From CAYFMH01 sp964344775 (GTDB lineage Bacteria > Patescibacteriota > Gracilibacteria > UBA4473), in NCBI GenBank assembly GCA_964344775.1, contig CAYFOO010000006.1, positions 1-40,351 of the forward strand: DNA of 40,351 nucleotides. Direction: 5' to 3'. Under the pieces are notes generated by a model. The model saw only the letters and a program-made list of their open reading frames with translations. It was not told where the DNA came from and searched no databases. Below are positions 7,772-15,619 of this stretch, piece after piece; positions within the stretch are counted from its first letter, which is position 1; each line of letters opens with the position of its first letter. Position numbers and translations under genes: made by a program.

Positions 7772-8748
7772 ACTTTTCTCCGACAGTGCTCTACCCAGTC
7801 ACGATGAGTTAGATACCACTCGATAGTTTTTGGTAGGGCTTCTTCGAAGGTGTGTTTGGGGGTCCATCCAAGCTCACGTTCAATCTTACTCGCATCCATC
7901 GCGTAGCGACGATCATGGGCTTTTCGATCTTCGATGAAGGTGGTTTTTGAGCTGGAATTGGGCACATTTTTGAGGATCAGATCCACAATCTCCAGATTTG
8001 TTTTTTCGTTGTGGCCGCCGATGTTCCAGACTTCTCCGGGATCGGATTTTTCAAATGCGAGGAGGATTGCTTCGCAGTGATCCAGGACGTAGAGCCAGTC
8101 TCGGATATTTTTTCCATCACCATACACTGGCAGATCCTCATTGTTCATCGCTTTGAAGAGGAAAAAGGGAATCAGCTTCTCTGGAAATTGGTAGGGGCCG
8201 TAGTTATTCGAACAGCGGGTGATCAGGCACGGCATCTGGTAGGTCTCCCACCAGCTGAGGACGAGCAGATCTCCTGAGGCTTTGGCGGCGGCATAGGGAC
8301 AGTTTGGATCGATGTTTCTATTTTCTGTAAAAAAATCTGTTGAACCGTCACCCAGATCCCCGTACACCTCGTCGGTGGAGACTTGGTGATATCGTTTGAT
8401 TCCATATTTTCTGCTCATTTCCAGCAGTGTGTGGGTTCCCACGATGTTCGCATCGATGAAAGGCGAAGAATCCACGATCGATCGATCCACGTGTGTCTCT
8501 GCAGCGAAGTTAATCACCCCGTCGAACTTTTCTTTTTCAAAAAGATGATCGACAAATGGCACATCCGCGATATCGCCTCGAACAAATTTATAATTTGGAT
8601 TATTTTCGATATCCGTGAGGTTCTCTAGGTTCCCGGCGTAGGTGAGTTTGTCGAGATTGACGATCTCATAGTCTCTGTTTGCGAGCACATGTCGGACGAA
8701 GTTCGATCCGATGAATCCCGCACCGCCGGTGATGAGAAGTTTTTTCAT
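7768..8748 (-). CDS. rfbB: dTDP-glucose 4,6-dehydratase
   Basis: RfbB/RmlB converts dTDP-glucose to dTDP-4-keto-6-deoxyglucose for rhamnose and other deoxysugars of surface glycans. The start is set at MKKLLITGGAGFIGSNFV so that the NAD-binding GGAGFIG lies at residues 8-14. The longer frame adds 20 residues with no homology and runs into a palindromic repeat. The catalytic STDEVYG (Asp and Glu) and YAAAKASGD (YxxxK) motifs are present, and the length of 326 is typical. No other rml genes are nearby; the adjacent genes encode surface proteins. Confidence 0.93.
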   Translation of the reverse strand: MKKLLITGGAGFIGSNFVRHVLANRDYEIVNLDKLTYAGNLENLTDIENNPNYKFVRGDIADVPFVDHLFEKEKFDGVINFAAETHVDRSIVDSSPFIDANIVGTHTLLEMSRKYGIKRYHQVSTDEVYGDLGDGSTDFFTENRNIDPNCPYAAAKASGDLLVLSWWETYQMPCLITRCSNNYGPYQFPEKLIPFFLFKAMNNEDLPVYGDGKNIRDWLYVLDHCEAILLAFEKSDPGEVWNIGGHNEKTNLEIVDLILKNVPNSSSKTTFIEDRKAHDRRYAMDASKIERELGWTPKHTFEEALPKTIEWYLTHRDWVEHCRRKV

Positions 8749-8803
8749 TATCGGCCTGATCATAGTATTAAAATTACGAATTTCAAACACAAGAATACTG
8801 GCA

Positions 8804-8873
8804 GTCATCCTGGCTTGCCCAGGATCTGGTCACAGTACTGCAACCGAAGGGATTCCGGGCAAGCCGGAATGAC
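8804..8873. repeat. long imperfect palindrome (GTCATyCyGGCTTGCCC type)
   Basis: The left arm GTCATCCTGGCTTGCCCAGG (8804-8823) is complementary, with a few mismatches, to the right arm ending GGGCAAGCCGGAATGAC (8857-8873). It is a dispersed intergenic repeat type familiar from other bacterial genomes. It lies between two divergent genes. Confidence 0.75.
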
Positions 8874-8885
8874 CGAAAGAAACTT

Positions 8886-8914
8886 TTGCATTTCTACGCT
8901 TTTTGTGGTAAAAT
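8886..8914 (+). promoter_or_regulatory. sigma70-type promoter for the 681-aa orphan gene
   Basis: TTGCAT and TAAAAT are separated by 17 bp, 37 bp upstream of the ATG at 8952. Confidence 0.6.
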
Positions 8915-8951
8915 ATTTAGATTTTTAATTAATTAATTTAATAGTTAAAAA

Positions 8952-10997
8952 ATGACACCAAAAACAAAAGCGACGTCGGCTGCTCCAGAAACGATTTCTG
9001 GAAAAATTAAAGAACTAAAAGGCAATCCAGACCTCGAAAAAGGAGTACACGAAGTCTTGGAAATAAAAAGCTCTTGTAAAGCAAAATTGGCTGATTTATG
9101 TGTACGAGTAGAAACTCAGATTTCAGACATTCAAAAGTCAATTGATGCTCTACGAGATAATAATCCAGAAAATGATCCCCCAAAAGAACTTCGAGTAGAA
9201 GTTCTGAACTCTATGAATGAAGTAGTAAAAAATGATCCTAAAAAATTAGCGAATTTAGCAGAAAAGCTAGGTATCGATTTGGAAGAACTAAAAAAAGGAG
9301 GGGATTTTAATAAAGAAGTTTTGAAGGAAAAAAAGCCTGCGAAAGCTCCTGCTGCTGTTCCTAAAAAAGCACCGGAAAAACCAAAGGAAATTAGAGTAGC
9401 CAAAAAAGCTCCAGATAGATATATTTGTACACATGTGGAAGATTATAAACGACTTGTTCTGGAAGATATTGCCATAGTTGAAAAAGAATATGCAAAAGCC
9501 CAAAAAACACCTCCAAAAGCTCCAAAAAAAGGGAAAGATTTAGCTGGATGGGGGAGTTTTATAGATAAACTAAATCCAGTTTCTAGTGATTCAGAGGTAT
9601 TACATCGTTTAAAAAATACTTTTAAAGACGTTGATTTTAGTAATCCAGGACCGGAACTTTTTGGAACTTTGCGTGCAAAGGCAAAGGCAGGAGAGGGCTT
9701 TGAAAAAGTAGAAATTAATGATGAGAGATCTTTAGATTTATTAAAAACAATTCCTGATGGAGAAATTGATAAGGATGGAAATCTCAAAGAAGAAGCTCAA
9801 AAATATGCAGATTTAGTAAAATTAGGATACAAGGGAACCTACGAAGAATACCAAGATAAACAACCTCGATCGCCTTTGGGAAAACTTATTTATCAGATTG
9901 GCAAAATCTTTAAAAATATTTGGAAGTGGATTGCCAATATGGAAGGAGCCGATGCTATTTTAGATTTTTTTGGTGCGAAAGATATGAAAGAAAAATTACA
10001 AAAATGGAGAAAGGGAAAAAATGAGAGAAAACCAAGTAATGAGGAGATAGTACTGCAGAAGAAAATTGAAGCAAAGATAAAGCAAGAGAAAATTGATAAG
10101 TATACAAAAACTAAACCATGGATATCTAAATGGGAAGGAATTAATATTAAGAGTTTTTATCAAAAAGAAAGCGGAAAAGCTGAGGCAAGTATAGATAAAA
10201 GGGCAGACGTTCTCAAAACAAAATCTCCAGAAGAAATAGAAGCATTTTTAGAAGCTTTATTAAATGCAGGAGATGGTACAGTGTTAGGAAAAGTGAAAAA
10301 GAAAGGGCTTAAATTGAAAACGGTTGAAATGTTGTGGAGTGTTTCAAAGGATAAAAATACGGCAGTAGTACGAATTAAGAATGGAAAATTTCAGATAAAA
10401 GACAAAGAAAAAAAGGGGGAATTTGAGAGAGATTGGAATACTTATGATCTGAATACATTGAAGGAAACAGAATTAGCTCAAAAAATTGAGCGTGCTCAAA
10501 AGAAAGATTATACGGTATTAAGTTTGGATAAAGACAAAATACATAACTTAAGAATAAGTCTAGAAGACTCTTCAGAAGGAAGTAAGAATATTAATGAAGT
10601 ACTAGATAATTTGACAGAAAGAGACGTGTCTGAGTTAAGTGAAGAAGAAAATAAAATGGCTGAATTACTTTCAAATGAAAAAGTTCGGCATTTTTTGAGT
10701 GAAATACAAAAGAATGATGAAATTGCGGGAGAAATTGGATATGAAAGATGGCAGTCAAAAAATTTGTCATTATCATTTTTGGAGGAAATAACGAAATTAG
10801 ATGGTAATATTACAATAGAATATAACGAAAGTGGAGATTCGGAGGTTGATATAAACTCAGATATTTGGTTTGGTAGTGGGGACTTGAAAGTACAGATAAA
10901 TGGACAATGGATAGATTTTGATACTTTTGGACAATTAGAAGCTATTTTAAAAGATCCAGATAAATATTTTAAAAAATCCGAACAACCAACCAAATAA
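8952..10997 (+). CDS. large charged protein of unknown function (681 aa)
   Basis: I do not recognise this protein. It is rich in K and E. Residues 1-110 look like helical/coiled-coil segments. A K/P/A-rich linker spans about 118-150 (KKPAKAPAAVPKKAPEKPKE). A short aromatic amphipathic stretch around 310-340 (LIYQIGKIFKNIWKWIANM) could contact membrane or a partner. The C-terminal 250 residues appear globular and acidic. There is no signal peptide or clear transmembrane span, so it is probably cytoplasmic. It heads a same-strand group with the next two genes and has its own promoter. It may belong to a lineage-specific family; no function can be given. Confidence 0.75.
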   Translation: MTPKTKATSAAPETISGKIKELKGNPDLEKGVHEVLEIKSSCKAKLADLCVRVETQISDIQKSIDALRDNNPENDPPKELRVEVLNSMNEVVKNDPKKLANLAEKLGIDLEELKKGGDFNKEVLKEKKPAKAPAAVPKKAPEKPKEIRVAKKAPDRYICTHVEDYKRLVLEDIAIVEKEYAKAQKTPPKAPKKGKDLAGWGSFIDKLNPVSSDSEVLHRLKNTFKDVDFSNPGPELFGTLRAKAKAGEGFEKVEINDERSLDLLKTIPDGEIDKDGNLKEEAQKYADLVKLGYKGTYEEYQDKQPRSPLGKLIYQIGKIFKNIWKWIANMEGADAILDFFGAKDMKEKLQKWRKGKNERKPSNEEIVLQKKIEAKIKQEKIDKYTKTKPWISKWEGINIKSFYQKESGKAEASIDKRADVLKTKSPEEIEAFLEALLNAGDGTVLGKVKKKGLKLKTVEMLWSVSKDKNTAVVRIKNGKFQIKDKEKKGEFERDWNTYDLNTLKETELAQKIERAQKKDYTVLSLDKDKIHNLRISLEDSSEGSKNINEVLDNLTERDVSELSEEENKMAELLSNEKVRHFLSEIQKNDEIAGEIGYERWQSKNLSLSFLEEITKLDGNITIEYNESGDSEVDINSDIWFGSGDLKVQINGQWIDFDTFGQLEAILKDPDKYFKKSEQPTK

Positions 10998-11027
10998 TTC
11001 TTAATTTGTCATTTGTAATTGAATATC

Positions 11028-11432
11028 ATGAACCTCAAAACCATAAAAACCCCCTCCGGCAAAACCATCACGGACTTCGAGATTCCTGAAGATCTGCTCA
11101 AAAATGACCCAGAACTCGTGGACCTGATCATGAAGTCAGAGTCCATGGATGATAACGAGCGACAGTACTGGTTCAACCTCACCAAGGTGATGAATACCGA
11201 ACAAATCGAGAAACTCCGAGATATCCTAGTCCGAGAAAGAAAAAAACTGGCCGAAATCGAAGCCAAATACGCCAAGAAAAACATCGATCCAATCGTTGCT
11301 GCCCGACAAGCCGAAGAACTCGCCCGACAGAGAGCTGCTCAGCAAGCCAAAGTGAAGTCAAAAGAAGCGGCTCACGAAGCCCAAGAAAAAGTGGAAGAAG
11401 CAGCCGTGTTGGCAGAACTAGAAAACTTATAA
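11028..11432 (+). CDS. charged coiled-coil protein of unknown function (134 aa)
   Basis: The start is set at ATG 11028 (MNLKTIKTPSGKTITDFEIP); an upstream TTG would add three residues. The N-terminal third looks globular (IPEDLLKNDPELVDLIMKSESM). From about residue 65 it is a continuous highly charged helix rich in A, E, K, Q and R (RERKKLAEIEAKYAKKN, ELARQRAAQQAKVKS). It is more GC-rich than its neighbours. No family is recognised. It probably belongs to the same transcription group as the flanking orphan genes. Confidence 0.75.
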   Translation: MNLKTIKTPSGKTITDFEIPEDLLKNDPELVDLIMKSESMDDNERQYWFNLTKVMNTEQIEKLRDILVRERKKLAEIEAKYAKKNIDPIVAARQAEELARQRAAQQAKVKSKEAAHEAQEKVEEAAVLAELENL

Positions 11433-11481
11433 AAGTTAGAAGTATAAAGGTAGAAGGCAGAATTATAAATTATAAAATACG

Positions 11482-11988
11482 ATGGAAAAGCTGAAAAGTG
11501 AGCCAGAAAAATGTACCAAAGAGGAGCTTTCATGCTTGGCAAATGAAGTAGCTTCACTGAGAACCTATGGGGCAGAAGAGGCCAAGAGTATTGAAAAACC
11601 GATAGATATTCTGATACAATTTGTGGGCGATAAAGGGAAAATAATTGATAATTTGGGAGGTATTTTGGCTGCAGGTTTTGCTTCAGATAAGAAGAAGGCA
11701 GAGGCTATAAAAACACATCTAAAAAATTCAAACGGGATGGCCATAAAGATTAACAAAAAGATAGCAGAGGTGTTTGAAAATGTTGAAAAAGGGGCTCAAG
11801 TTTCTCCTGAGTTTAGAGAAAAAATGCGAGAATTAGCTGTAAAAGTTCAGGGAGAAAGAGAAAAAGCTGAAAAAAACTTTGCTGAACATCTAGAAGAGGG
11901 AGATAGAAAAGAATTGAATGTTTTTTTGGGATCAATCGATGAAGCGGTAAAAAGAATGAAACAATTGGGAGGCGAAAGCATTACTTAA
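11482..11988 (+). CDS. helical protein of unknown function (168 aa)
   Basis: This is an all-helical, charged protein with no signal peptide. A central low-charge segment, DKGKIIDNLGGILAAGFASDKK, separates two helical halves. The C-terminus contains HLEEGDRKELNVFLGSIDEAVKRM, which resembles LAEEGDRKDIHTGLKELTKEA in the orphan protein at 38772-39248, so the two may be distant paralogues. It starts at ATG 11482 without a Shine-Dalgarno and its 3' end overlaps tmk by 8 bp in convergent orientation. Confidence 0.7.
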   Translation: MEKLKSEPEKCTKEELSCLANEVASLRTYGAEEAKSIEKPIDILIQFVGDKGKIIDNLGGILAAGFASDKKKAEAIKTHLKNSNGMAIKINKKIAEVFENVEKGAQVSPEFREKMRELAVKVQGEREKAEKNFAEHLEEGDRKELNVFLGSIDEAVKRMKQLGGESIT

Positions 11989-12688
11989 AAGTGTGTACTT
12001 TTACATCTTCTTTTCCTGATTCTTTGTTTTTTTGTAGTTTCTCGAGTACGAGATTGAGGATTTCTTCAGCAATTTCTTCGCGAGATCGGATTTTCCCCTC
12101 CTGATCTACCGATATTTTTACCCACCGGAAGTCTTTTTTGCACCGAGCAAGGGCTACCTCTCGAACCTTTTTGAGGTATTTTTCGTCCGATTCGTGGAGA
12201 TCCGTGAGACGGTTTTTGGCTTCGTGGATCTTTTTTCGTGCTTCATCACTGGCATCGAGAAATATTACCAGACTCTCCGGAGGAAACCCAAAGAATTTGT
12301 ATTCCAACTGTTCGACGTATTCCTCCAATTCAGCCGTTTCCAGCTCGTCCGATCCACGAGCAGGGGTGTAAATCAGATTGGACGTCACCCCTCGGTCAAA
12401 GATCACAATCTCGTTTTCTGCCCGCAGTTTCTCAATGTCTTCCATCTGAAAAAGCCGATCCGCTGCATACAGAGAGGCAATGATGCGAGGATTACTTTTT
12501 TCTAACCCTCCGAGCTCTCCACGCAGGTAGGCAGCGATTCGTGCCCCAGCGGGATTATCTTCGTACCCGGGGAATCTTTTCCAGCCCACAGAAATGCCTT
12601 TTTTCTTTAGATTTTCGAGCAGAATCTCCATCTGTGTGGATTTTCCACAGGCGTCTAGACCTTCGAGAACGATGATGGGGGCTTTCAT
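11981..12688 (-). CDS. tmk: thymidylate kinase
   Basis: Tmk phosphorylates dTMP to dTDP. The start is set at MKAPIIVLEGLDACGKSTQ, putting the P-loop EGLDACGKST at residues 8-17; the longer frame adds 32 residues translated from repeat DNA. The substrate/LID features FDRGVTSNLIY and RFPGYEDNPAG are recognisable. The C-terminus (about 200-235) is extended and lysine-rich. It is the last gene of the rpmH-rnpA-yidC-rpiB-tmk run. Confidence 0.88.
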   Translation of the reverse strand: MKAPIIVLEGLDACGKSTQMEILLENLKKKGISVGWKRFPGYEDNPAGARIAAYLRGELGGLEKSNPRIIASLYAADRLFQMEDIEKLRAENEIVIFDRGVTSNLIYTPARGSDELETAELEEYVEQLEYKFFGFPPESLVIFLDASDEARKKIHEAKNRLTDLHESDEKYLKKVREVALARCKKDFRWVKISVDQEGKIRSREEIAEEILNLVLEKLQKNKESGKEDVKVHTFK

Positions 12689-12689
12689 G

Positions 12690-12798
12690 TAAAAATTGGG
12701 GGCTCGTATATGGTATGTGGTATATGGGGAAGAAGCAAATTTAAAAAAAACAAATTTTTTAAATCCCCAAATACTATATACCATATACTAAATACCAA
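12690..12798. repeat. inverted word array between tmk and rpiB
   Basis: TATATGGTATGTGGTATATG-type words at about 12706-12728 face their complements (CCATATAC, ATACTATATACC) at about 12769-12795, with CCCC/GGGG inside. A long hairpin is expected. The array sits directly upstream of the tmk start. Confidence 0.65.
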
Positions 12799-12800
12799 CT

Positions 12801-13238
12801 TTACATTTTATCCAACATACTCCGTCTTCGTTTGTGCCTTTCCGCATCATCCACTTCCGTATCCAAAAACACGTCCACAATCTCCAACGGATCATCCGCA
12901 AACTGCGTTCTTTCTCCCATAGCCAGGACATTGGCCCCATTGTGCTCACGTCCCAATTTTGCCAGTTCTTTTGAGTTTGCCAGGGCACAGCGGATGCCTT
13001 TGACCTTATTCACCGCGATAGAGATCCCAATCCCAGAGCCACAGACCACAATTCCCAGAGATCCTGGGTGAGCAATGACCTCTTCTCCGACCTTTTCTCC
13101 AAACTTCGGATAATCGCAGCTCTCCAGGTTGTCACAGCCCAGATCAATCACTTCGTAGTTTTTGAGCAGGAGATGTTCACAAACTTCTGCTTTGAGGTTG
13201 TGTCCACCATGATCGGAGCCGATGAATATTTTTTGCAT
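12801..13238 (-). CDS. rpiB: ribose-5-phosphate isomerase B
   Basis: RpiB interconverts ribose-5-phosphate and ribulose-5-phosphate. The 145-residue protein has the N-terminal IFIGSDHGGHNLK motif, YPKFGEKVGE, and the active-site loop VVCGSGIGISIAVNKV with the catalytic Cys in CGSG. Length is normal for the family. It lies 12 bp downstream of yidC, so it is probably cotranscribed. Confidence 0.93.
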   Translation of the reverse strand: MQKIFIGSDHGGHNLKAEVCEHLLLKNYEVIDLGCDNLESCDYPKFGEKVGEEVIAHPGSLGIVVCGSGIGISIAVNKVKGIRCALANSKELAKLGREHNGANVLAMGERTQFADDPLEIVDVFLDTEVDDAERHKRRRSMLDKM

Positions 13239-13250
13239 AGTTTAAAAAAA

Positions 13251-14504
13251 TTAATCCACTTTTTTCACCACCTCTGGGTGTCGATCCATCTGCCAATACA
13301 GCAGCTTTTGCTGACCAATACCGAATACGGTCGAGGCCAACCAGTAGATTCCCACAGCCGCTGGGAATGTGACCGTAAAAAATCCAATCATGACCGGCAG
13401 TACCCACTGCATCATTTTTTGCATTTGTTCCATCTGTCCGGCAATTCCTTCTGCAGGAGCGGCAGGAGTAGGGGATTTGGCTTTTCTTTTCGCCGCAGAG
13501 GCAAAAGACAGCTTCAATGCTACAAACTGAGCCAATCCAACCAAAACTGGCAATCCCCACCAGAGTGGCAGATCTTCCAAGTTCATGTAGAAAAAATGAG
13601 GATCTACGATCGTCAGATCCGCGGCTTTATTAAAACCATAGAGCAGATGACTCATGTGTGGAGAGAGGCCGTCTCGTACCACGAAGTAGATTCCGATCAA
13701 AAACGGCATCTGTAATAAAATTGGTAGGCAGGAACTCATGGGATTGATCTGATGGGCTTTGTACAGTTCCATTGTTTTTATCGCGAGCATTTGTTGATTT
13801 TTGCCATATTTTTTCTTCAGTTCTTCCATTTTTGGCTGCAATTTTTGCAGTTCGTGTTGAGATCGCATGGCTTTTTGGTTCGGCATGAAGAGCAGTATTC
13901 GCACTACTACAGTCAACAAAATAATGGACCAACCGAGGGAATGATTTGGCAACTTTTCTGTGAAAAACACGAGGGTATTGAAGAGCGGCTTGGAGATCAA
14001 GGCTCGAAAAAGCTGACGAAAAATTCCGGGCGTATCAAATTCAATCGGTTCAGCGACCACTTCTTTTTCTTCTCCTCCCACCTGGAACTTCATTTTGATC
14101 TGATACTTCCCACTTTCGGTGAAGACGTCTCCGTTGAAGTGTTTGAAAGAAAAAACAGCGGAACTATTTGGTTCAAGCGTGAGACTCTGGACTTGCTTTC
14201 CATTACAATCAGAAAAATCAGAGACTACGAGTTCTTGGTTATTTATTGTTCGAAACACCTCCAGAGATCCAGGCTTCTCGCAGGGAGAGGTAAAAATCGC
14301 TTTCTCAGCCAATGGATTTTTGATTTTGAATTCGGCCAAATTCCCGAGTGCCATAGATTTGTCGATTGGAGTGGCCGTGATTTCTGCTCCATTTTTTCCG
14401 TTTTTATCTTTTTCTCCGAAAAAATACTCAAACCCCAGCAGGGCCGCATAAAAAACGATAAACCAGATGAGAAAGCTTTTGAGGAAGTTGTTGAATTTGT
14501 CCAT
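13251..14504 (-). CDS. yidC: membrane protein insertase YidC/OxaA
   Basis: YidC inserts and folds inner-membrane proteins, alone or with SecYEG. This 417-residue form has one N-terminal transmembrane segment (about 8-24), an extracytoplasmic domain shortened to about 140 residues, and then the conserved core. The core includes SIILLTVVVRILLFMPN with the conserved Arg, the charged C1 hairpin (QHELQKLQPKMEELKKKYGKNQQML), INPMSSCLPILLQMPFLIGIY, and further helices. It sits in the common rpmH-rnpA-yidC order, but no yidD lies between rnpA and yidC. Confidence 0.95.
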   Translation of the reverse strand: MDKFNNFLKSFLIWFIVFYAALLGFEYFFGEKDKNGKNGAEITATPIDKSMALGNLAEFKIKNPLAEKAIFTSPCEKPGSLEVFRTINNQELVVSDFSDCNGKQVQSLTLEPNSSAVFSFKHFNGDVFTESGKYQIKMKFQVGGEEKEVVAEPIEFDTPGIFRQLFRALISKPLFNTLVFFTEKLPNHSLGWSIILLTVVVRILLFMPNQKAMRSQHELQKLQPKMEELKKKYGKNQQMLAIKTMELYKAHQINPMSSCLPILLQMPFLIGIYFVVRDGLSPHMSHLLYGFNKAADLTIVDPHFFYMNLEDLPLWWGLPVLVGLAQFVALKLSFASAAKRKAKSPTPAAPAEGIAGQMEQMQKMMQWVLPVMIGFFTVTFPAAVGIYWLASTVFGIGQQKLLYWQMDRHPEVVKKVD

Positions 14505-14512
14505 AAAATTAG

Positions 14513-14541
14513 TTATTAGAACTTAGAGCTTAGAACTTAGT
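14513..14541. repeat. TTAGAACTTAGAGC word array overlapping the rnpA 3' end
   Basis: Tandem words of the form GAACTTAG/GAGCTTAG fill the yidC-rnpA spacer. They run into rnpA, supplying its last codons (ACT AAG TTC TAA). Related words lie at 14884-14915, with their complement at 14965-14980. Confidence 0.6.
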
Positions 14542-14880
14542 TTTTTTACGTCGGTTCTGAAAGCCAAGAAATTCGAAGAATGACTTCTGAAGATCGGCGG
14601 AATTCTGCGGATTTTTGTCTCCATTGTAAAGACAAATCACATTTTTTCCTTCCAGATAGGGGAGTACCCTTTTTCGAATAATCTCGTACATTTGGCGTCG
14701 AAGTCGGTTCCTGGTAACTGCTTTTTTGGCATGTTTTTTGCTCACTACCACGGCGAAATGAGATTTGCCTCCTCGATCTTCGGTCGTCAAAAACGTCACT
14801 TTTCCAGCTCGAAAACGCTTCGCACCGCGAAAACATCGCTTAAAAAGCCGGGAAGAGAATCGGAATTTTGTGGAAATCAT
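14530..14880 (-). CDS. rnpA: ribonuclease P protein component
   Basis: RnpA binds the RNase P RNA and pre-tRNA leader. The 116-residue protein has the RNR signature HAKKAVTRNRLRRQMYEIIRK, an N-terminal RFSSRLFKRCFRGAKRF, and the VVVSKKHAKKAV strand. The last residues KTKF plus stop are read from an intergenic-type word repeat. rpmH lies immediately upstream and yidC downstream. Confidence 0.94.
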   Translation of the reverse strand: MISTKFRFSSRLFKRCFRGAKRFRAGKVTFLTTEDRGGKSHFAVVVSKKHAKKAVTRNRLRRQMYEIIRKRVLPYLEGKNVICLYNGDKNPQNSADLQKSFFEFLGFQNRRKKTKF

Positions 14881-14882
14881 TG

Positions 14883-14984
14883 TTTTAGAACTTAGTGATT
14901 AGAGCTTAGAACTTAGACTTTTTTGTGCAAATTTAAAAAGTGAGCTTAAAACTAAATTCTACCAACTAAGCTCTAAGTTCTATT
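14883..14984. repeat. rpmH-rnpA spacer of inverted words
   Basis: TTAGAACTTAGTGATTAGAG words at 14883-14920 are complementary to CCAACTAAGCTCTAAGTTC at 14962-14980, predicting a hairpin of about 100 nt between rpmH and rnpA that could attenuate or process the transcript. Confidence 0.6.
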
Positions 14985-15137
14985 TTAATTCCACGGAGTT
15001 TTCTTTGGTTCTACACTGAGCAGTTTTCGTCCTTTTGATCGACGTGCAGCAATCACTCGACGCCCAGTTTTTGTCCGCATTCGTGCACGGAAACCGTGAG
15101 TTCTAAGCCGTTTTCGCCATCGAGTTTTTGATAACAT
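14985..15137 (-). CDS. rpmH: 50S ribosomal protein L34
   Basis: This 50-residue basic protein is recognisable as L34: TRWRKRLRTHGFRARMRTKT, then GRRVIAARRSKGRK. The usual bacterial N-terminus (KRTYQPSN...) is replaced by the short MLSKTRWRKRLRTHGF, and the C-terminus LLSVEPKKTPWN is slightly longer than usual. It leads the rnpA-yidC-rpiB-tmk run and has a good promoter at 15166-15194. Confidence 0.93.
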   Translation of the reverse strand: MLSKTRWRKRLRTHGFRARMRTKTGRRVIAARRSKGRKLLSVEPKKTPWN

Positions 15138-15165
15138 TTTTAAACCAAATTAAGTTTGCCGGCCA

Positions 15166-15194
15166 ACTTTAGTCGGGGAGGGGGAAGTTGTCAA
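15166..15194 (-). promoter_or_regulatory. sigma70-type promoter for rpmH
   Basis: On the minus strand TTGACA (15189-15194) and TAAAGT (15166-15171) are 17 bp apart, about 29 bp upstream of the rpmH ATG. The -35 overlaps the stop codon of the upstream orphan frame. Confidence 0.65.
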
Positions 15195-15409
15195 ATTTTC
15201 TGTGATTGATCAGCAAGTGTACAGAGCAGGCATTCATCATCTTCTGGAGTTTTTAAAATTATTTTTATTTTATTTTTTGTCCTTTTTGCAGCGGTTCTGG
15301 TTAATTTGGCATGAAATAGTCTGGCATCGATTTCATCATCAAAAATTTCTCTGGTGATGCAGTTTTCACCAATGGTTTGAAGTTCTACAAAGAATTTGTC
15401 TGATTTCAT
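15191..15409 (-). CDS. small protein of unknown function (72 aa)
   Basis: The frame runs MKSDKFFVELQTIGENCITREIFDDEIDARLFHAKLTRTAAKRTKNKIKIILKTPEDD and ends in a CLLCTLADQ segment. Its composition is protein-like, with alternating strand-like hydrophobics and a CxxC. An alternative start 12 codons upstream exists. It ends in TGA, which is rare in this window, inside the rpmH -35 box. No family is recognised. It is probably real but unproven. Confidence 0.5.
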   Translation of the reverse strand: MKSDKFFVELQTIGENCITREIFDDEIDARLFHAKLTRTAAKRTKNKIKIILKTPEDDECLLCTLADQSQKI

Positions 15410-15486
15410 CCTGTTTTTTTTACTTAATTTTTGGCAAGTGTCCAATTACACCTCAAACCAGACAACAATAGCAACCATTATCTGTT

Positions 15487-15508
15487 AACCCGGAATTAAT
15501 TCCGGGTT
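15487..15508. repeat. perfect 22-bp palindrome (AACCCGGAATT and its complement)
   Basis: The two 11-base halves are exact complements with no loop. It lies between two divergent genes and has no T-tract suited to termination of either, so it is more likely a dispersed palindromic element. Confidence 0.7.
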
Positions 15509-15584
15509 TAAGGGGAGGCGGGATTTGGAGTGAACTTCAGAAATATCAACCGAATTATAGTGTGTAGAATTAAGCACCAATTCC

Positions 15585-15613
15585 TTGTTTTTACCTATAA
15601 AATATGGTATAAT
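15585..15613 (+). promoter_or_regulatory. sigma70-type promoter giving a probably leaderless mRNA
   Basis: TTGTTT and a perfect TATAAT are 17 bp apart. The -10 ends at 15613 and the ATG of the ATPase gene is at 15620, so transcription should start at or within a base or two of the start codon. Confidence 0.7.
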
Positions 15614-15619
15614 GAAGAG

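Noticed and set aside
15530..15619. Upstream GTG start for the GspE/PilB ATPase
   Set aside because: A TATAAT promoter box lies within this stretch and the residues show no family similarity.
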